From contig JAIXQA010000074.1 of the NCBI GenBank assembly GCA_027485915.1, positions 1 through 55,082 on the forward strand: a stretch of DNA of 55,082 nucleotides, read 5' to 3'. The notes under the pieces were generated by a model. That model saw only the letters and a list, made by a program, of their open reading frames with translations. It was not told the origin of the DNA and did not search any database. Every line of letters starts with the position of its first letter. Positions within the stretch are counted from its first letter, which is position 1. A program made the translations under genes and the position numbers. This DNA is from Alphaproteobacteria bacterium. Lineage in GTDB: Bacteria; Pseudomonadota; Alphaproteobacteria; Caulobacterales; Aquidulcibacteraceae. Below, piece by piece: positions 18,258-25,898 of the stretch.

Positions 18258-18554
18258 ATGCGCATAAATCAGCCAGTCAGCGACAGAGCCCAAAAAAATC
18301 AAAATATTTCAATAAATAACGACGTTCTTGCAATAGCACTTGTTGGCGTTGGTGCGCTATTGATTGCTGCTGGGCCGTATTTGTCTGGAACATCGCAGAC
18401 ATTGGGGAGTTGGTGTCACCATGCTGCGGGCTTTAGCGCACAAAGTTGGTTTCAAGACCTCATTTGGTTAGCCGGCCAGCATTGCGGCTATTGTTACTTA
18501 GGTGCGGCGATGATCGGCATTGGCATTGCGACGGCGCTGCGCAGGGCTGGTTAG
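18258..18554 (+). CDS. Small Cys/His-rich membrane protein divergent from ccoN, unknown
   Basis: Unrecognised protein of 98 residues. Two hydrophobic segments are visible, at about 22-43 (VLAIALVGVGALLIAAGPYLSG) and about 79-95 (YLGAAMIGIGIATALRR). Between them lies a WCHHAAGF motif and, just before the second helix, HCGYCY, giving a C-H-H...H-C-x2-C pattern. I chose the ATG at 18258 (GAAGAGG 11 bases upstream). A GTG at 18219 would add 13 residues. The gene shares the ccoN promoter region in the opposite direction and ends 21 bp before the convergent transglycosylase gene. The Cys/His pattern and location make a metal- or haem-related role in oxidase biogenesis conceivable, but that is inference only. 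Confidence 0.6.
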   Translation: MRINQPVSDRAQKNQNISINNDVLAIALVGVGALLIAAGPYLSGTSQTLGSWCHHAAGFSAQSWFQDLIWLAGQHCGYCYLGAAMIGIGIATALRRAG

Positions 18555-18575
18555 GGTGTGCGACTTTAACCCAGC

Positions 18576-19580
18576 TTAGATCGGTGTTTTCAAATCAAAG
18601 CCGAGCGTTGAATCATCAGCCGAATTGCTTCTAGATCCACCATCTGGTGACAAGATTTGGGCGATGGACTTCATGCCCTGCAAGGATTGGATGAGGTCTA
18701 AGCCTGCTTCTTCCTGTTTCCGGTCCCCTGCCCCATAAAGCTGTGCGAGCATCGTTGGGTTAAACACCGCAAGAGACTTCTCATCGCCATCCGCGAGCTG
18801 GCCCAACAAGCGCATGAAGTCATTGGGCTGACCATTGAACGACTCATTGTCCATCAAGCTAGCCATCAATCTGCTTGCCATCGCCCGATCAATCGATCCC
18901 GCTGCGTAGCTCTTGGGACCGAACAAATGGGCCGGCTCATCGCCCAATTCATGCCGGCTCACTGCAGGCGCTTGCCGGTTGGCGGTGGCACGCAAATTAT
19001 CCAGCACTTCTGCTACTGTACGCTCTGCCCCACTACTCTTGTAGAAAATTGGGCGATTGGCCGCGGCGGCACTCGGGAAAAGGTCCGCAGCACTTGCCCA
19101 AGGTCGTTCACGCACCGCGTTGACCAGTTCCGCGGCACCACCTGCACCCAGAAAATGGGCGGCATAGAGATCACCGGGCTGCGGCTCTTGCCCTGTGCGA
19201 CCGCGCAAATAATCTGCATTATCACTGGCAAACTCAGCAGCCATGAGCGAGGAAATCTTCGGATCGAAGCGCAAATCCAAAATCGCGCGCCGGAGACCAG
19301 GGTCCGACACGTTTGGTCTCCCATTAGTCCCAATCTCAATCATTGACGCTTCCGCACCCAAGCCGTGTTTGGCGCCATGGCGCTTCACGGTCGTCAGCCA
19401 AGTCGCGTCAAGAAATTGAAACAGCCCGGTTGCGCTGGAAGTTTTAGCTTCCGCCTTAGGATTCAGCGAGCTTTCACGGACAGCTGTCGATAACAAAAAC
19501 TGAAAATCCATTCCCGTGGTCCGCGAAGCATTGGCAATAGCTTGGCGCACGGGTGAGCCACCGATGGATTCGGGTGTCAC
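18576..19580 (-). CDS. Lytic transglycosylase-like (SLT domain) protein
   Basis: Protein of 334 residues with an N-terminal lysozyme-like SLT domain at about 10-165. The catalytic Glu is probably in STAVRESSLNP, followed by SSATGLFQFLDATW and later YAAHFLGAGGA, the usual SLT blocks. No signal peptide is evident. The C-terminal half (170-334) is low in recognisable motifs. The start codon is GTG, preceded by GGAGACAAGCAA. Such soluble SLT proteins in Caulobacterales often serve flagellar, pilus or other envelope-spanning assemblies by opening peptidoglycan. A CtrA-like box containing a GANTC site lies about 75-90 bp upstream, in line with cell-cycle control. A phage origin is possible but no phage genes are nearby. 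Confidence 0.78.
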   Translation of the reverse strand: MTPESIGGSPVRQAIANASRTTGMDFQFLLSTAVRESSLNPKAEAKTSSATGLFQFLDATWLTTVKRHGAKHGLGAEASMIEIGTNGRPNVSDPGLRRAILDLRFDPKISSLMAAEFASDNADYLRGRTGQEPQPGDLYAAHFLGAGGAAELVNAVRERPWASAADLFPSAAAANRPIFYKSSGAERTVAEVLDNLRATANRQAPAVSRHELGDEPAHLFGPKSYAAGSIDRAMASRLMASLMDNESFNGQPNDFMRLLGQLADGDEKSLAVFNPTMLAQLYGAGDRKQEEAGLDLIQSLQGMKSIAQILSPDGGSRSNSADDSTLGFDLKTPI

Positions 19581-19654
19581 TTGCTTGTCTCCTACAGCCG
19601 TTCAGTCGCAATTAGGGCGACCCGGTCCACAGCTGCTAGATCGTCTCAATATGG

Positions 19655-19669
19655 TTAAGACTCTCTTAG
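19655..19669 (-). promoter_or_regulatory. CtrA-like box with an internal GANTC site
   Basis: TTAA-GACTCTC-TTAG is one base from the CtrA consensus TTAA-N7-TTAA and encloses GACTC, a CcrM methylation site. It lies 75-89 bp upstream of the GTG start of the SLT gene and downstream of the acyl-CoA dehydrogenase gene. Short A/T-rich motifs occur by chance, so confidence is limited. Confidence 0.35.
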
Positions 19670-19690
19670 CACAACTCTAATAGCATGAAA

Positions 19691-20860
19691 TCAATAAGAT
19701 TTTGGTAGACCTAAAACCTTCTCTGCAACAAAATTAAGGATCATCTCTCGCGAAACCGGTGCAATGCGGGCGATCATTGATTCGCGGAACATGCGCTCAA
19801 CCTGATACTCCTTGGCATAGCCCATCCCACCATGGGCCAGCACAGCCGCTTCACAGGCATGGTAGCCAGCCTCGGCACCCAGATATTTGGCAGCATTGGC
19901 CTCGGCCCCGCAATCAAGACCGGCATCGAACAATGCAGCTGCTTTCATAGCGAGGAGCTCTGCGGCTTCCAATTCGCACCAAGACTTCGCAAGCGGATGG
20001 GCGACGCCTTGGTTCATGCCGATAGGCCGACCAAACACGACCCGCTCCTTAGCATATTGGGCAGCACGGCCGAGCGCCGCGCGGCCCAAGCCAATGGCTT
20101 CAACGGCAAACAATACCCGCTCTGGATTCAGGCCCGAGAGAATATATTTGAAACCCTTGCCCTCTTCGCCAATCAACGCGTCATGGGAGACTTTTAAATC
20201 CTCAATAAACAGCATGTTACATTCAACCGCTTTGCGGCCCATTTTGGGGATGGGCTTTGCATCAATGGCTGAGCGATCAAAGTCGCAGTAGAACAGGCTG
20301 AGGCCATCAGTGGGCCGTGCAGCTTCCTCGCGCGGCGTCGTGCGCGCTAGGATCAGGATTTTGTCGGCGCGTTGGGCAGATGTGGTCCATATCTTACGGC
20401 CCGTGATCGTATAGCCTTCGTTGGTGCGCACGGCGCGAGTAGTGATAGCTGCGGTTTCTAGACCTGCATTGGGCTCTGTCACCGCAAAGCACATCTTGTG
20501 CTCACCGGTGATAAGTTTGGGTAGATAGGCCTGCTTTTGTGATTCAGTTCCGAATTTCTCGATTGGTTTGGGACCAAAAATGTTCAAGTGGATTGCCGAT
20601 GCGCCAGAAAAGCCGGCACCAGACTGCGCAACCGTCTTCATCACGATAGCCGCTTCGACCAAACCAAGCCCCGCTCCGCCATAGGCTTCAGGAAAGGCGC
20701 AACCTAACCAACCACCGTCTGCCATATCGGCAACGAAGGGCTCTGGGAAACGACCGCTCTCGTCCGTCTCAGACCAGAAAGCATCATCGTACTTAGCGCA
20801 GATACGGCCCACAGCTTCTTCAATCGCACGGTGCTCTTCATTCAATTCAAAGCCGCTCAT
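19691..20860 (-). CDS. Acyl-CoA dehydrogenase
   Basis: FAD-dependent acyl-CoA dehydrogenase of 389 residues, the usual length of the family. The N-terminal helical domain, the central beta-domain signature FAVTEPNAG with GRKIWTTSA, and the C-terminal helical domain (CEAAVLAHGGMGYAKEYQVERMFRE) are all present and in order. It oxidises an acyl-CoA to the 2-enoyl-CoA and passes electrons to ETF. The chain-length or branched substrate cannot be read from the sequence. ATG start with a purine-rich GGGGGAAAAAAAGT upstream. The ThiO-like oxidoreductase lies 46 bp upstream on the same strand, but a functional link is not obvious. Confidence 0.93.
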   Translation of the reverse strand: MSGFELNEEHRAIEEAVGRICAKYDDAFWSETDESGRFPEPFVADMADGGWLGCAFPEAYGGAGLGLVEAAIVMKTVAQSGAGFSGASAIHLNIFGPKPIEKFGTESQKQAYLPKLITGEHKMCFAVTEPNAGLETAAITTRAVRTNEGYTITGRKIWTTSAQRADKILILARTTPREEAARPTDGLSLFYCDFDRSAIDAKPIPKMGRKAVECNMLFIEDLKVSHDALIGEEGKGFKYILSGLNPERVLFAVEAIGLGRAALGRAAQYAKERVVFGRPIGMNQGVAHPLAKSWCELEAAELLAMKAAALFDAGLDCGAEANAAKYLGAEAGYHACEAAVLAHGGMGYAKEYQVERMFRESMIARIAPVSREMILNFVAEKVLGLPKSY

Positions 20861-20906
20861 ACTTTTTTTCCCCCGTGCATTTGTCCGGACATTTATGACC
20901 CGCCTT

Positions 20907-21971
20907 TTAACTGGTAAAGCGTGCGGGTGCCAAGAGTTTCATCAAAACGCTATCCGATGTTTTGCCAGATATAAGCTGGCTTAAATAGGTGCCAATAGCG
21001 GGGGCCAGCAGCCAGCCGTTCCGATAGGTTCCAGTGGCGAGATAGACCCCTTCTACCCCACTGTGCCCCACCAAGGGCAAATGATCAGATGTGTCAGGGC
21101 GCAACCCTGCCCATGATTCGATAACGGCCGCTTTTGCCACAGGCGGCAACAAGGCTTTTGCCTCGGCCAAGAGGGCCAGGATTGGATCAAGGTCGACATC
21201 GGTTTCGGGCGGTGCTTGTGGATCTGACGTCGCCCCAATCACCAAACCATTGCTGCGTGACAAAAAATAAAGCCTGCCCGCGCGCACAACCGGATTTTCC
21301 AATTGCATGTGCGCCACCCGCACCATCTGGCCTTTGACCGGGCTTAACGTCTGCAAAGCTGGCACAAATTGTTTCATACCCGCCGCACCAAAACCATGAG
21401 CAAGGACAATCGCCTGCGCCGTAAGAGTGCGACCATCCACAAGGCTAAGCCGGTGGGGCGCAAGTGACACTGCTTGACCGAGAACAAGCTCTCCCCCGAG
21501 CGCACAAAACTGAGCCACAAGGCTTTTGAGGGCGGCCCGTGGCTCAAGCGCGCGCTCACTAGGTGCGCTGATCGCCATGCGCGCTTGCATATTTTGAGGA
21601 ATGTCAGTCGGAATGACTTCTAGCCCAAGCTTCGCTGCACGTTGTGCCAAACTTTCCAACACCTCGACCTCTATTTCGGTACGCGCCAGAAATAGGGTTG
21701 GGCTCTGTAGATTGATACCAGACTCTGCGGCGAATTCCTGCCATAGTCGGGCGCTTTCAAGCGCAAATTGCACAAAATTCTCAGAATAAGCTGGGTCAGC
21801 CGCCATCTCATAGAGTGGGGCCAGCATGCCACCTGAAGCCCAGCCTGCACCGGGTGATCCTGAATCGACCAATGTGACCCGAAGACCGTCTTTGAGAAGC
21901 GCGATACCGGCGCAAAGCCCGACTGGACCTGCCCCAACGATCAATATGAGAGAATCCCGCGATGATTTCAT
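20907..21971 (-). CDS. thiO: FAD-dependent glycine oxidase-like protein (ThiO family)
   Basis: DAO-family flavoprotein of about 354 residues. The dinucleotide-binding motif IVGAGPVGLCAG lies at the N-terminus, followed by GSPGAGWASGGMLAP, the conserved ThiO block. The C-terminal part has ESWAGLRPDTSDHLPLVG and TGTYRNGWLLAPA, characteristic of glycine oxidases that make the imine for the thiazole of thiamine. No other thi gene is in the window. An in-frame TTG at 22001 would give ten more residues, and neither start has an ideal Shine-Dalgarno. I used the ATG because it places the FAD motif close to the N-terminus. A general D-amino-acid or sarcosine oxidase activity is the main alternative. 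Confidence 0.82.
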   Translation of the reverse strand: MKSSRDSLILIVGAGPVGLCAGIALLKDGLRVTLVDSGSPGAGWASGGMLAPLYEMAADPAYSENFVQFALESARLWQEFAAESGINLQSPTLFLARTEIEVEVLESLAQRAAKLGLEVIPTDIPQNMQARMAISAPSERALEPRAALKSLVAQFCALGGELVLGQAVSLAPHRLSLVDGRTLTAQAIVLAHGFGAAGMKQFVPALQTLSPVKGQMVRVAHMQLENPVVRAGRLYFLSRSNGLVIGATSDPQAPPETDVDLDPILALLAEAKALLPPVAKAAVIESWAGLRPDTSDHLPLVGHSGVEGVYLATGTYRNGWLLAPAIGTYLSQLISGKTSDSVLMKLLAPARFTS

Positions 21972-22070
21972 TGAATCGGCTGTGTCATGGGGAAGGCTCA
22001 AGCCTCAGCCAAAAATGAACGACTTAAAAGGCCTCTTGGGGCCTTGCGTGGCCAAAAGGCAAAACTGGCA

Positions 22071-22147
22071 TGGTACCGTGAAGTGGAATTGAACCACTGA
22101 CCTCCAGAGCCACAATCTGGCGCTCTAACCAACTGAGCTACCACGGC
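22071..22147 (-). tRNA. tRNA-His (anticodon GTG), lacking encoded G-1
   Basis: A complete cloverleaf can be folded on the minus strand. The acceptor 5' strand GCCGTGG pairs with TCACGGT (first pair G1:U72). The D-arm is GCTC...GAGC, the anticodon stem CCAGA/TCTGG with loop TTGTGGC, and the T-arm AGTGG/CCACT. The anticodon is GTG. The discriminator base is A73, followed by encoded CCA. There is no C73 to pair with a G-1. This departs from the near-universal tRNA-His rule but fits the known alphaproteobacterial clade whose tRNA-His lacks G-1 and carries A73 and U72. Confidence 0.95.
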
Positions 22148-22245
22148 ACACATGCAAGGGGGCGGGGGATATACCGTCCGCCCCATTTCTTCAAGGGGTT
22201 TAGTGTTCAAAATGGCGATTCGCCTCAGCCGTTCAGCTTATAGAG

Positions 22246-22812
22246 CTAAAGTAGATAGCCCATCGCGGCGAGATCGGCAGCGAGGGCGGTCAGGCGGGCA
22301 ACTGAGATCGGCCAATCACCTTTTGGTCCGTGATTACTCAACTGATTGGAAACGGACCAATCCTGCCACAAGTCCCTAAAAAGCCGAGGATCATAGCCCG
22401 CATGTGCAAAAACTGTCAGTGCCAATCGATCTGCTTCGGGCCCGGAAATATTGGGCCGGAGGCTAGCTAAAACATACGAAAACCAAGCCCCGGTGCGGAT
22501 GGGCCCACCACATGCGGCAATAAAACCTGACGATAACCGCACCTGCCTCGGTGTAGAGCCATCGGCTAACAGGAAAGGGGTTTTGATCACCATCACACTC
22601 AAGCTGCTAGCTTGCGGCTCATGGACCGCCCAGACCGCACGCAAACAAGACCGTAGCCTCAAGGAATCATCGCTTACGGAAGCCGCTTTGGCTAAATCCC
22701 CAGCCCACAGCGTGCCACTCCCGGCGCAGAATGCCCCAATAAGCCCAGCTTGGATCAAGCTACGCCGATCAAAAGCATCATGTCGACCTTCAACGCTGTG
22801 TCGCTGCGCCAT
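22246..22812 (-). CDS. Exported M48-peptidase-like protein without the zinc motif
   Basis: Protein of 188 residues with an N-terminal DRRSLIQAG segment and hydrophobic stretch (LIGAFCAGSGTLWAG) resembling a twin-arginine or Sec signal. The middle and C-terminal part has GPEADRLALTVFAHAGYDPRLF. This resembles the third zinc-ligand block of M48 metallopeptidases (E-A-D-x-L-x5-A-G-Y-D), but no HEXXH is present. At the expected place the sequence reads SGFIAACGGPIRTGAWFSY. It may be a degenerate or regulatory M48 relative. The ATG is preceded by GAGGGCAGAGATGC. It starts 20 bp after the M16 protease stop and is probably co-transcribed with it. Confidence 0.6.
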   Translation of the reverse strand: MAQRHSVEGRHDAFDRRSLIQAGLIGAFCAGSGTLWAGDLAKAASVSDDSLRLRSCLRAVWAVHEPQASSLSVMVIKTPFLLADGSTPRQVRLSSGFIAACGGPIRTGAWFSYVLASLRPNISGPEADRLALTVFAHAGYDPRLFRDLWQDWSVSNQLSNHGPKGDWPISVARLTALAADLAAMGYLL

Positions 22813-22832
22813 GCATCTCTGCCCTCACCGGA

Positions 22833-25784
22833 TCAAGGCTTGGCTTGTGCCACTCCGCCTTCCGTCTGCGTCGCGCTGGTTTCGGGCACGACTTGGATAC
22901 GGATCGAATTCTGCGGCACGAGATAGCGCTTGGCAATGGTGTGTAATTCGTCTCGCGTGATCGCCTTCAATCGAGCCTCGGTTTGGGCCTCGCGCTCGAG
23001 GGCAAAGCCACGCGCCGAGCCTGGCAAACGGGGGGTATCTAGATCCGACAACATATAGGACCAATAGCCGTTAGATTGGCGGGACCGTTGCACCGCCTTT
23101 AATTCAGGCTCCACAACGCGATCGATTTCATCTTGCGTTACTCCATCACGAACCAGTTCAGCGGCAATGCCATCAATAATGCCCTCAACCAGCTTAACTT
23201 GATCGGGCGTAACATTGGCCAAGGCATAGAACCCACCTAGATTGGCAAAGCCCAACCTGTTCCAACCACCACTTGGGGAATAAGACTTGCCCGCTGCTTC
23301 GCGCACTTTATCGGTTAGCCGCAATTGTAAAATGCTGCCCAATAATTCCATTCGTTCTGCTTCAAAAGGATCTACGCCCCCAATGCTGCGCCAGCTCACA
23401 TAGGCGATTGCCTGTTCCTTTGGGCCTTTGTGCGTAAGAATCCGGGGTGGTCCCCCGCCTGGTAAGGCGCGTATCGCCGACAATTGCGCAAGATCTAGAT
23501 CCAAGCCTTTGCGCTCCGGTAACGCACCGAACGTGCGTGAGACTGCATCTAGCACTTGTTCAAAGGACACGTCTCCAACAACCACGACATGGATTTTGCC
23601 TTCATTGAGCAAGCGCTTCAACATTTGCTTGCCCGCCTCATCATCGCTGTTGAGGACGCGCTTCAAGTCCGGCACACGATATTCAGGGTGGCCGGTCACA
23701 AATAGACTCAGTCCATAGAAATCAAACACGCCCTCAGCTGTCTGGTTATAACTGTCCCAGGACTGCTGGATTGCATCACGGCGGATACTAGCTGCGCGCG
23801 GCCCGAGGCGGGGCTCTAGCACTTGGCTTAACATGACCTGCATCTGTTCAAGGAAATCCGCACTTGCCGGGCTGGCGCGCATTTCCAACGTATCTGAATC
23901 AATGCGAACTGACGCTAAGCTGGTGCTTCGATTGGCAAAAGCGCTGATTGATTGGTCGAGGGTCAAATCCCCAATTCCGTCGCCGGCCCAGGTGGCCGAT
24001 GCAAAACTGACCCATTCAGGATCATCGGGCGGGAAGGCCAAATATCCTGCATTCAAGCCAATGCGGATCGAAGCGCGATCCTTCGTATAGTCGGTGTGCT
24101 TGTAAGACAGGCGCACGCCGTTCTTGAACGTAACAATCCGAGCTTTGGGATGGGCTAATTCTTCTACTTTCGCCACAGTGCCAGCTTGTCCAAGATTGAT
24201 CGGTTTGAACACCGCCGCTTTTGCCACCTCACGTGCTGGCAAAGGGGCCTTCATCGCATCAGTCCAGGCCTTCAACACTTCAGCCTCACCACCAGCAACC
24301 GGCGCTTTCGCGACCAATACGATCTGTGGCGGGCTATCCTGCGACCACCATCGAGCAAAAGCTCGATTGACGAGTTCAGGCGTGGCAATGGCTGCAAGCT
24401 CGTTCAATAAAGCCAAAGTGTCAGCCGCACTTGTCGGCACAGTGTCATTGCCAAGTGTCCCGACAAGGGCGGCTGATAGACCTGTGGTGCGACGGGTAGA
24501 TGCCTCAGTGACGGCCCGCTCCAGCGCTTGGCGCCCTGCAGCTACTTCTTCGGCAATTTCCACCGTCGTAAAGCCTGATTGCAGCGCGTGACGCAATTCC
24601 ACGGTTACCGGCTTCATTGCTTCCGCCCAAGCCGAGTCGCGTGGCATAATATAGAGGGTCACTAAATCGCCGGTTCGCGTCGCCTGTTGCAAGTATCCCA
24701 CGCCAAGTGTCGGCGGATTATCAACCAATTGAAGCCTTTGCAAACGACGTGAAAAGACCCCTTGCGCCAGCCCGTGTAGACCCGCCCAATGACGCTTTTC
24801 GCGAGTATCCAGCTTGCCATAATCGGTTTTATCAGGTCGCACAAATGAAACCATGGCGATATAGGGCTGCTCGGGCTCAACAATTATTTTTGCCCGGGCA
24901 GGCTCCTTGGTCAAGAAACCATCATCTGGTTCGCTCGGCTTGGCGGGAATCTTGGCTTTCCAGTCAGAAAATGTCTTGTTAATCAGCGCCTCTGTGGCGG
25001 CCACATCGACGTCGCCGGTAATCACTAACAAGCTGCGTTCAGGCCGATACCATGTATCATAAAACTCCCGCAGCTTGGTAGATGTGGCCCCTTCCACGAT
25101 CTCGCGCAAGCCAATAGGCTCACGCAAAGTTGCGCGCTCTTGCGGACCCAGAAATGCAGTAACCTGGCGGCCAACACGCCGTCCCGGCCCCTCGCCATCA
25201 TTCATCTCAGAGATAACAACCCCGATCTCGCGCTGGACGGCATCTTCCTTGAATAAGAGCCGATCGGCGGTTTCCCGGAAAATGTTCAGAGCCGTTTCCA
25301 GCCTGCCTCCATCGGCACTTGGAAGATCAAGCTTATACTGGGTCTCTAAATAATTCACATGCGCATTCACGTGGCTGCCAAAGCTTGCGCCCAAACGCTC
25401 CATCGTTTTGGTCAATTCACCTTCAGGAATATTGGTGGAGCCGTTAAATGCCATATGCTCGATAAAATGGGCAAAACCGCGCTGGTCATCGCGCTCTAGT
25501 CTTGAACCAGCATCGATACGAAAGCGTAGAGAGACCTGTTTTTCCGGCAATTTATTCGGCCGGATGGCATAACGAAGACCGTTGGGCAACACGCCATACG
25601 TCGTCCCTGCCTCAGGCTTCAAGTCAGAACCCTCCCAAGGCCAAATAGCCCCGGGCGGCGTTGCCGCAATCGGACGTGTCTCAGGGATGACTTGCGCGCC
25701 TACCTGTTGGGGTAGAGCAAGCGAAGCGATCAGAAATGAAAGACAAAAAAACGAAGCGGTTCGAGCAATAAAATCTTTAATCAT
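22833..25784 (-). CDS. Secreted/periplasmic M16 (pitrilysin-family) zinc protease, two-repeat form
   Basis: Metalloprotease of 983 residues with an N-terminal signal peptide (about 1-30, ending near VGAQV). The inverted zinc motif HFIEH lies at about 106-110, and the downstream acidic ligand block is REIGVVISEMNDGEG. A second, inactive M16 half follows (from about 520), the usual two-repeat PqqL/pitrilysin-like plan that forms a clamshell. It likely degrades peptides in the periplasm. I chose the ATG at 25784. A TTG four codons upstream is also in frame. The M48-like gene follows 20 bp downstream. The gene is divergent from the gamma-glutamyltransferase gene, another peptide-metabolising exported enzyme. 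Confidence 0.92.
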   Translation of the reverse strand: MIKDFIARTASFFCLSFLIASLALPQQVGAQVIPETRPIAATPPGAIWPWEGSDLKPEAGTTYGVLPNGLRYAIRPNKLPEKQVSLRFRIDAGSRLERDDQRGFAHFIEHMAFNGSTNIPEGELTKTMERLGASFGSHVNAHVNYLETQYKLDLPSADGGRLETALNIFRETADRLLFKEDAVQREIGVVISEMNDGEGPGRRVGRQVTAFLGPQERATLREPIGLREIVEGATSTKLREFYDTWYRPERSLLVITGDVDVAATEALINKTFSDWKAKIPAKPSEPDDGFLTKEPARAKIIVEPEQPYIAMVSFVRPDKTDYGKLDTREKRHWAGLHGLAQGVFSRRLQRLQLVDNPPTLGVGYLQQATRTGDLVTLYIMPRDSAWAEAMKPVTVELRHALQSGFTTVEIAEEVAAGRQALERAVTEASTRRTTGLSAALVGTLGNDTVPTSAADTLALLNELAAIATPELVNRAFARWWSQDSPPQIVLVAKAPVAGGEAEVLKAWTDAMKAPLPAREVAKAAVFKPINLGQAGTVAKVEELAHPKARIVTFKNGVRLSYKHTDYTKDRASIRIGLNAGYLAFPPDDPEWVSFASATWAGDGIGDLTLDQSISAFANRSTSLASVRIDSDTLEMRASPASADFLEQMQVMLSQVLEPRLGPRAASIRRDAIQQSWDSYNQTAEGVFDFYGLSLFVTGHPEYRVPDLKRVLNSDDEAGKQMLKRLLNEGKIHVVVVGDVSFEQVLDAVSRTFGALPERKGLDLDLAQLSAIRALPGGGPPRILTHKGPKEQAIAYVSWRSIGGVDPFEAERMELLGSILQLRLTDKVREAAGKSYSPSGGWNRLGFANLGGFYALANVTPDQVKLVEGIIDGIAAELVRDGVTQDEIDRVVEPELKAVQRSRQSNGYWSYMLSDLDTPRLPGSARGFALEREAQTEARLKAITRDELHTIAKRYLVPQNSIRIQVVPETSATQTEGGVAQAKP

Positions 25785-25898
25785 ACCCTCATCCAACCAC
25801 AGGTTAACTCCTTTGCCAAGGCGGCAGACGCGCTAGATGACGTGGATCACAATCTTGTTTACAGTCGCACAAAACGTCGACTTAGGGGGTCCAAGCGC

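Noticed and set aside
18576-19580. The SLT-domain protein as a prophage lysin
   Set aside because: No integrase, holin, tail, capsid or terminase genes are near, and the flanks are ordinary metabolic genes.
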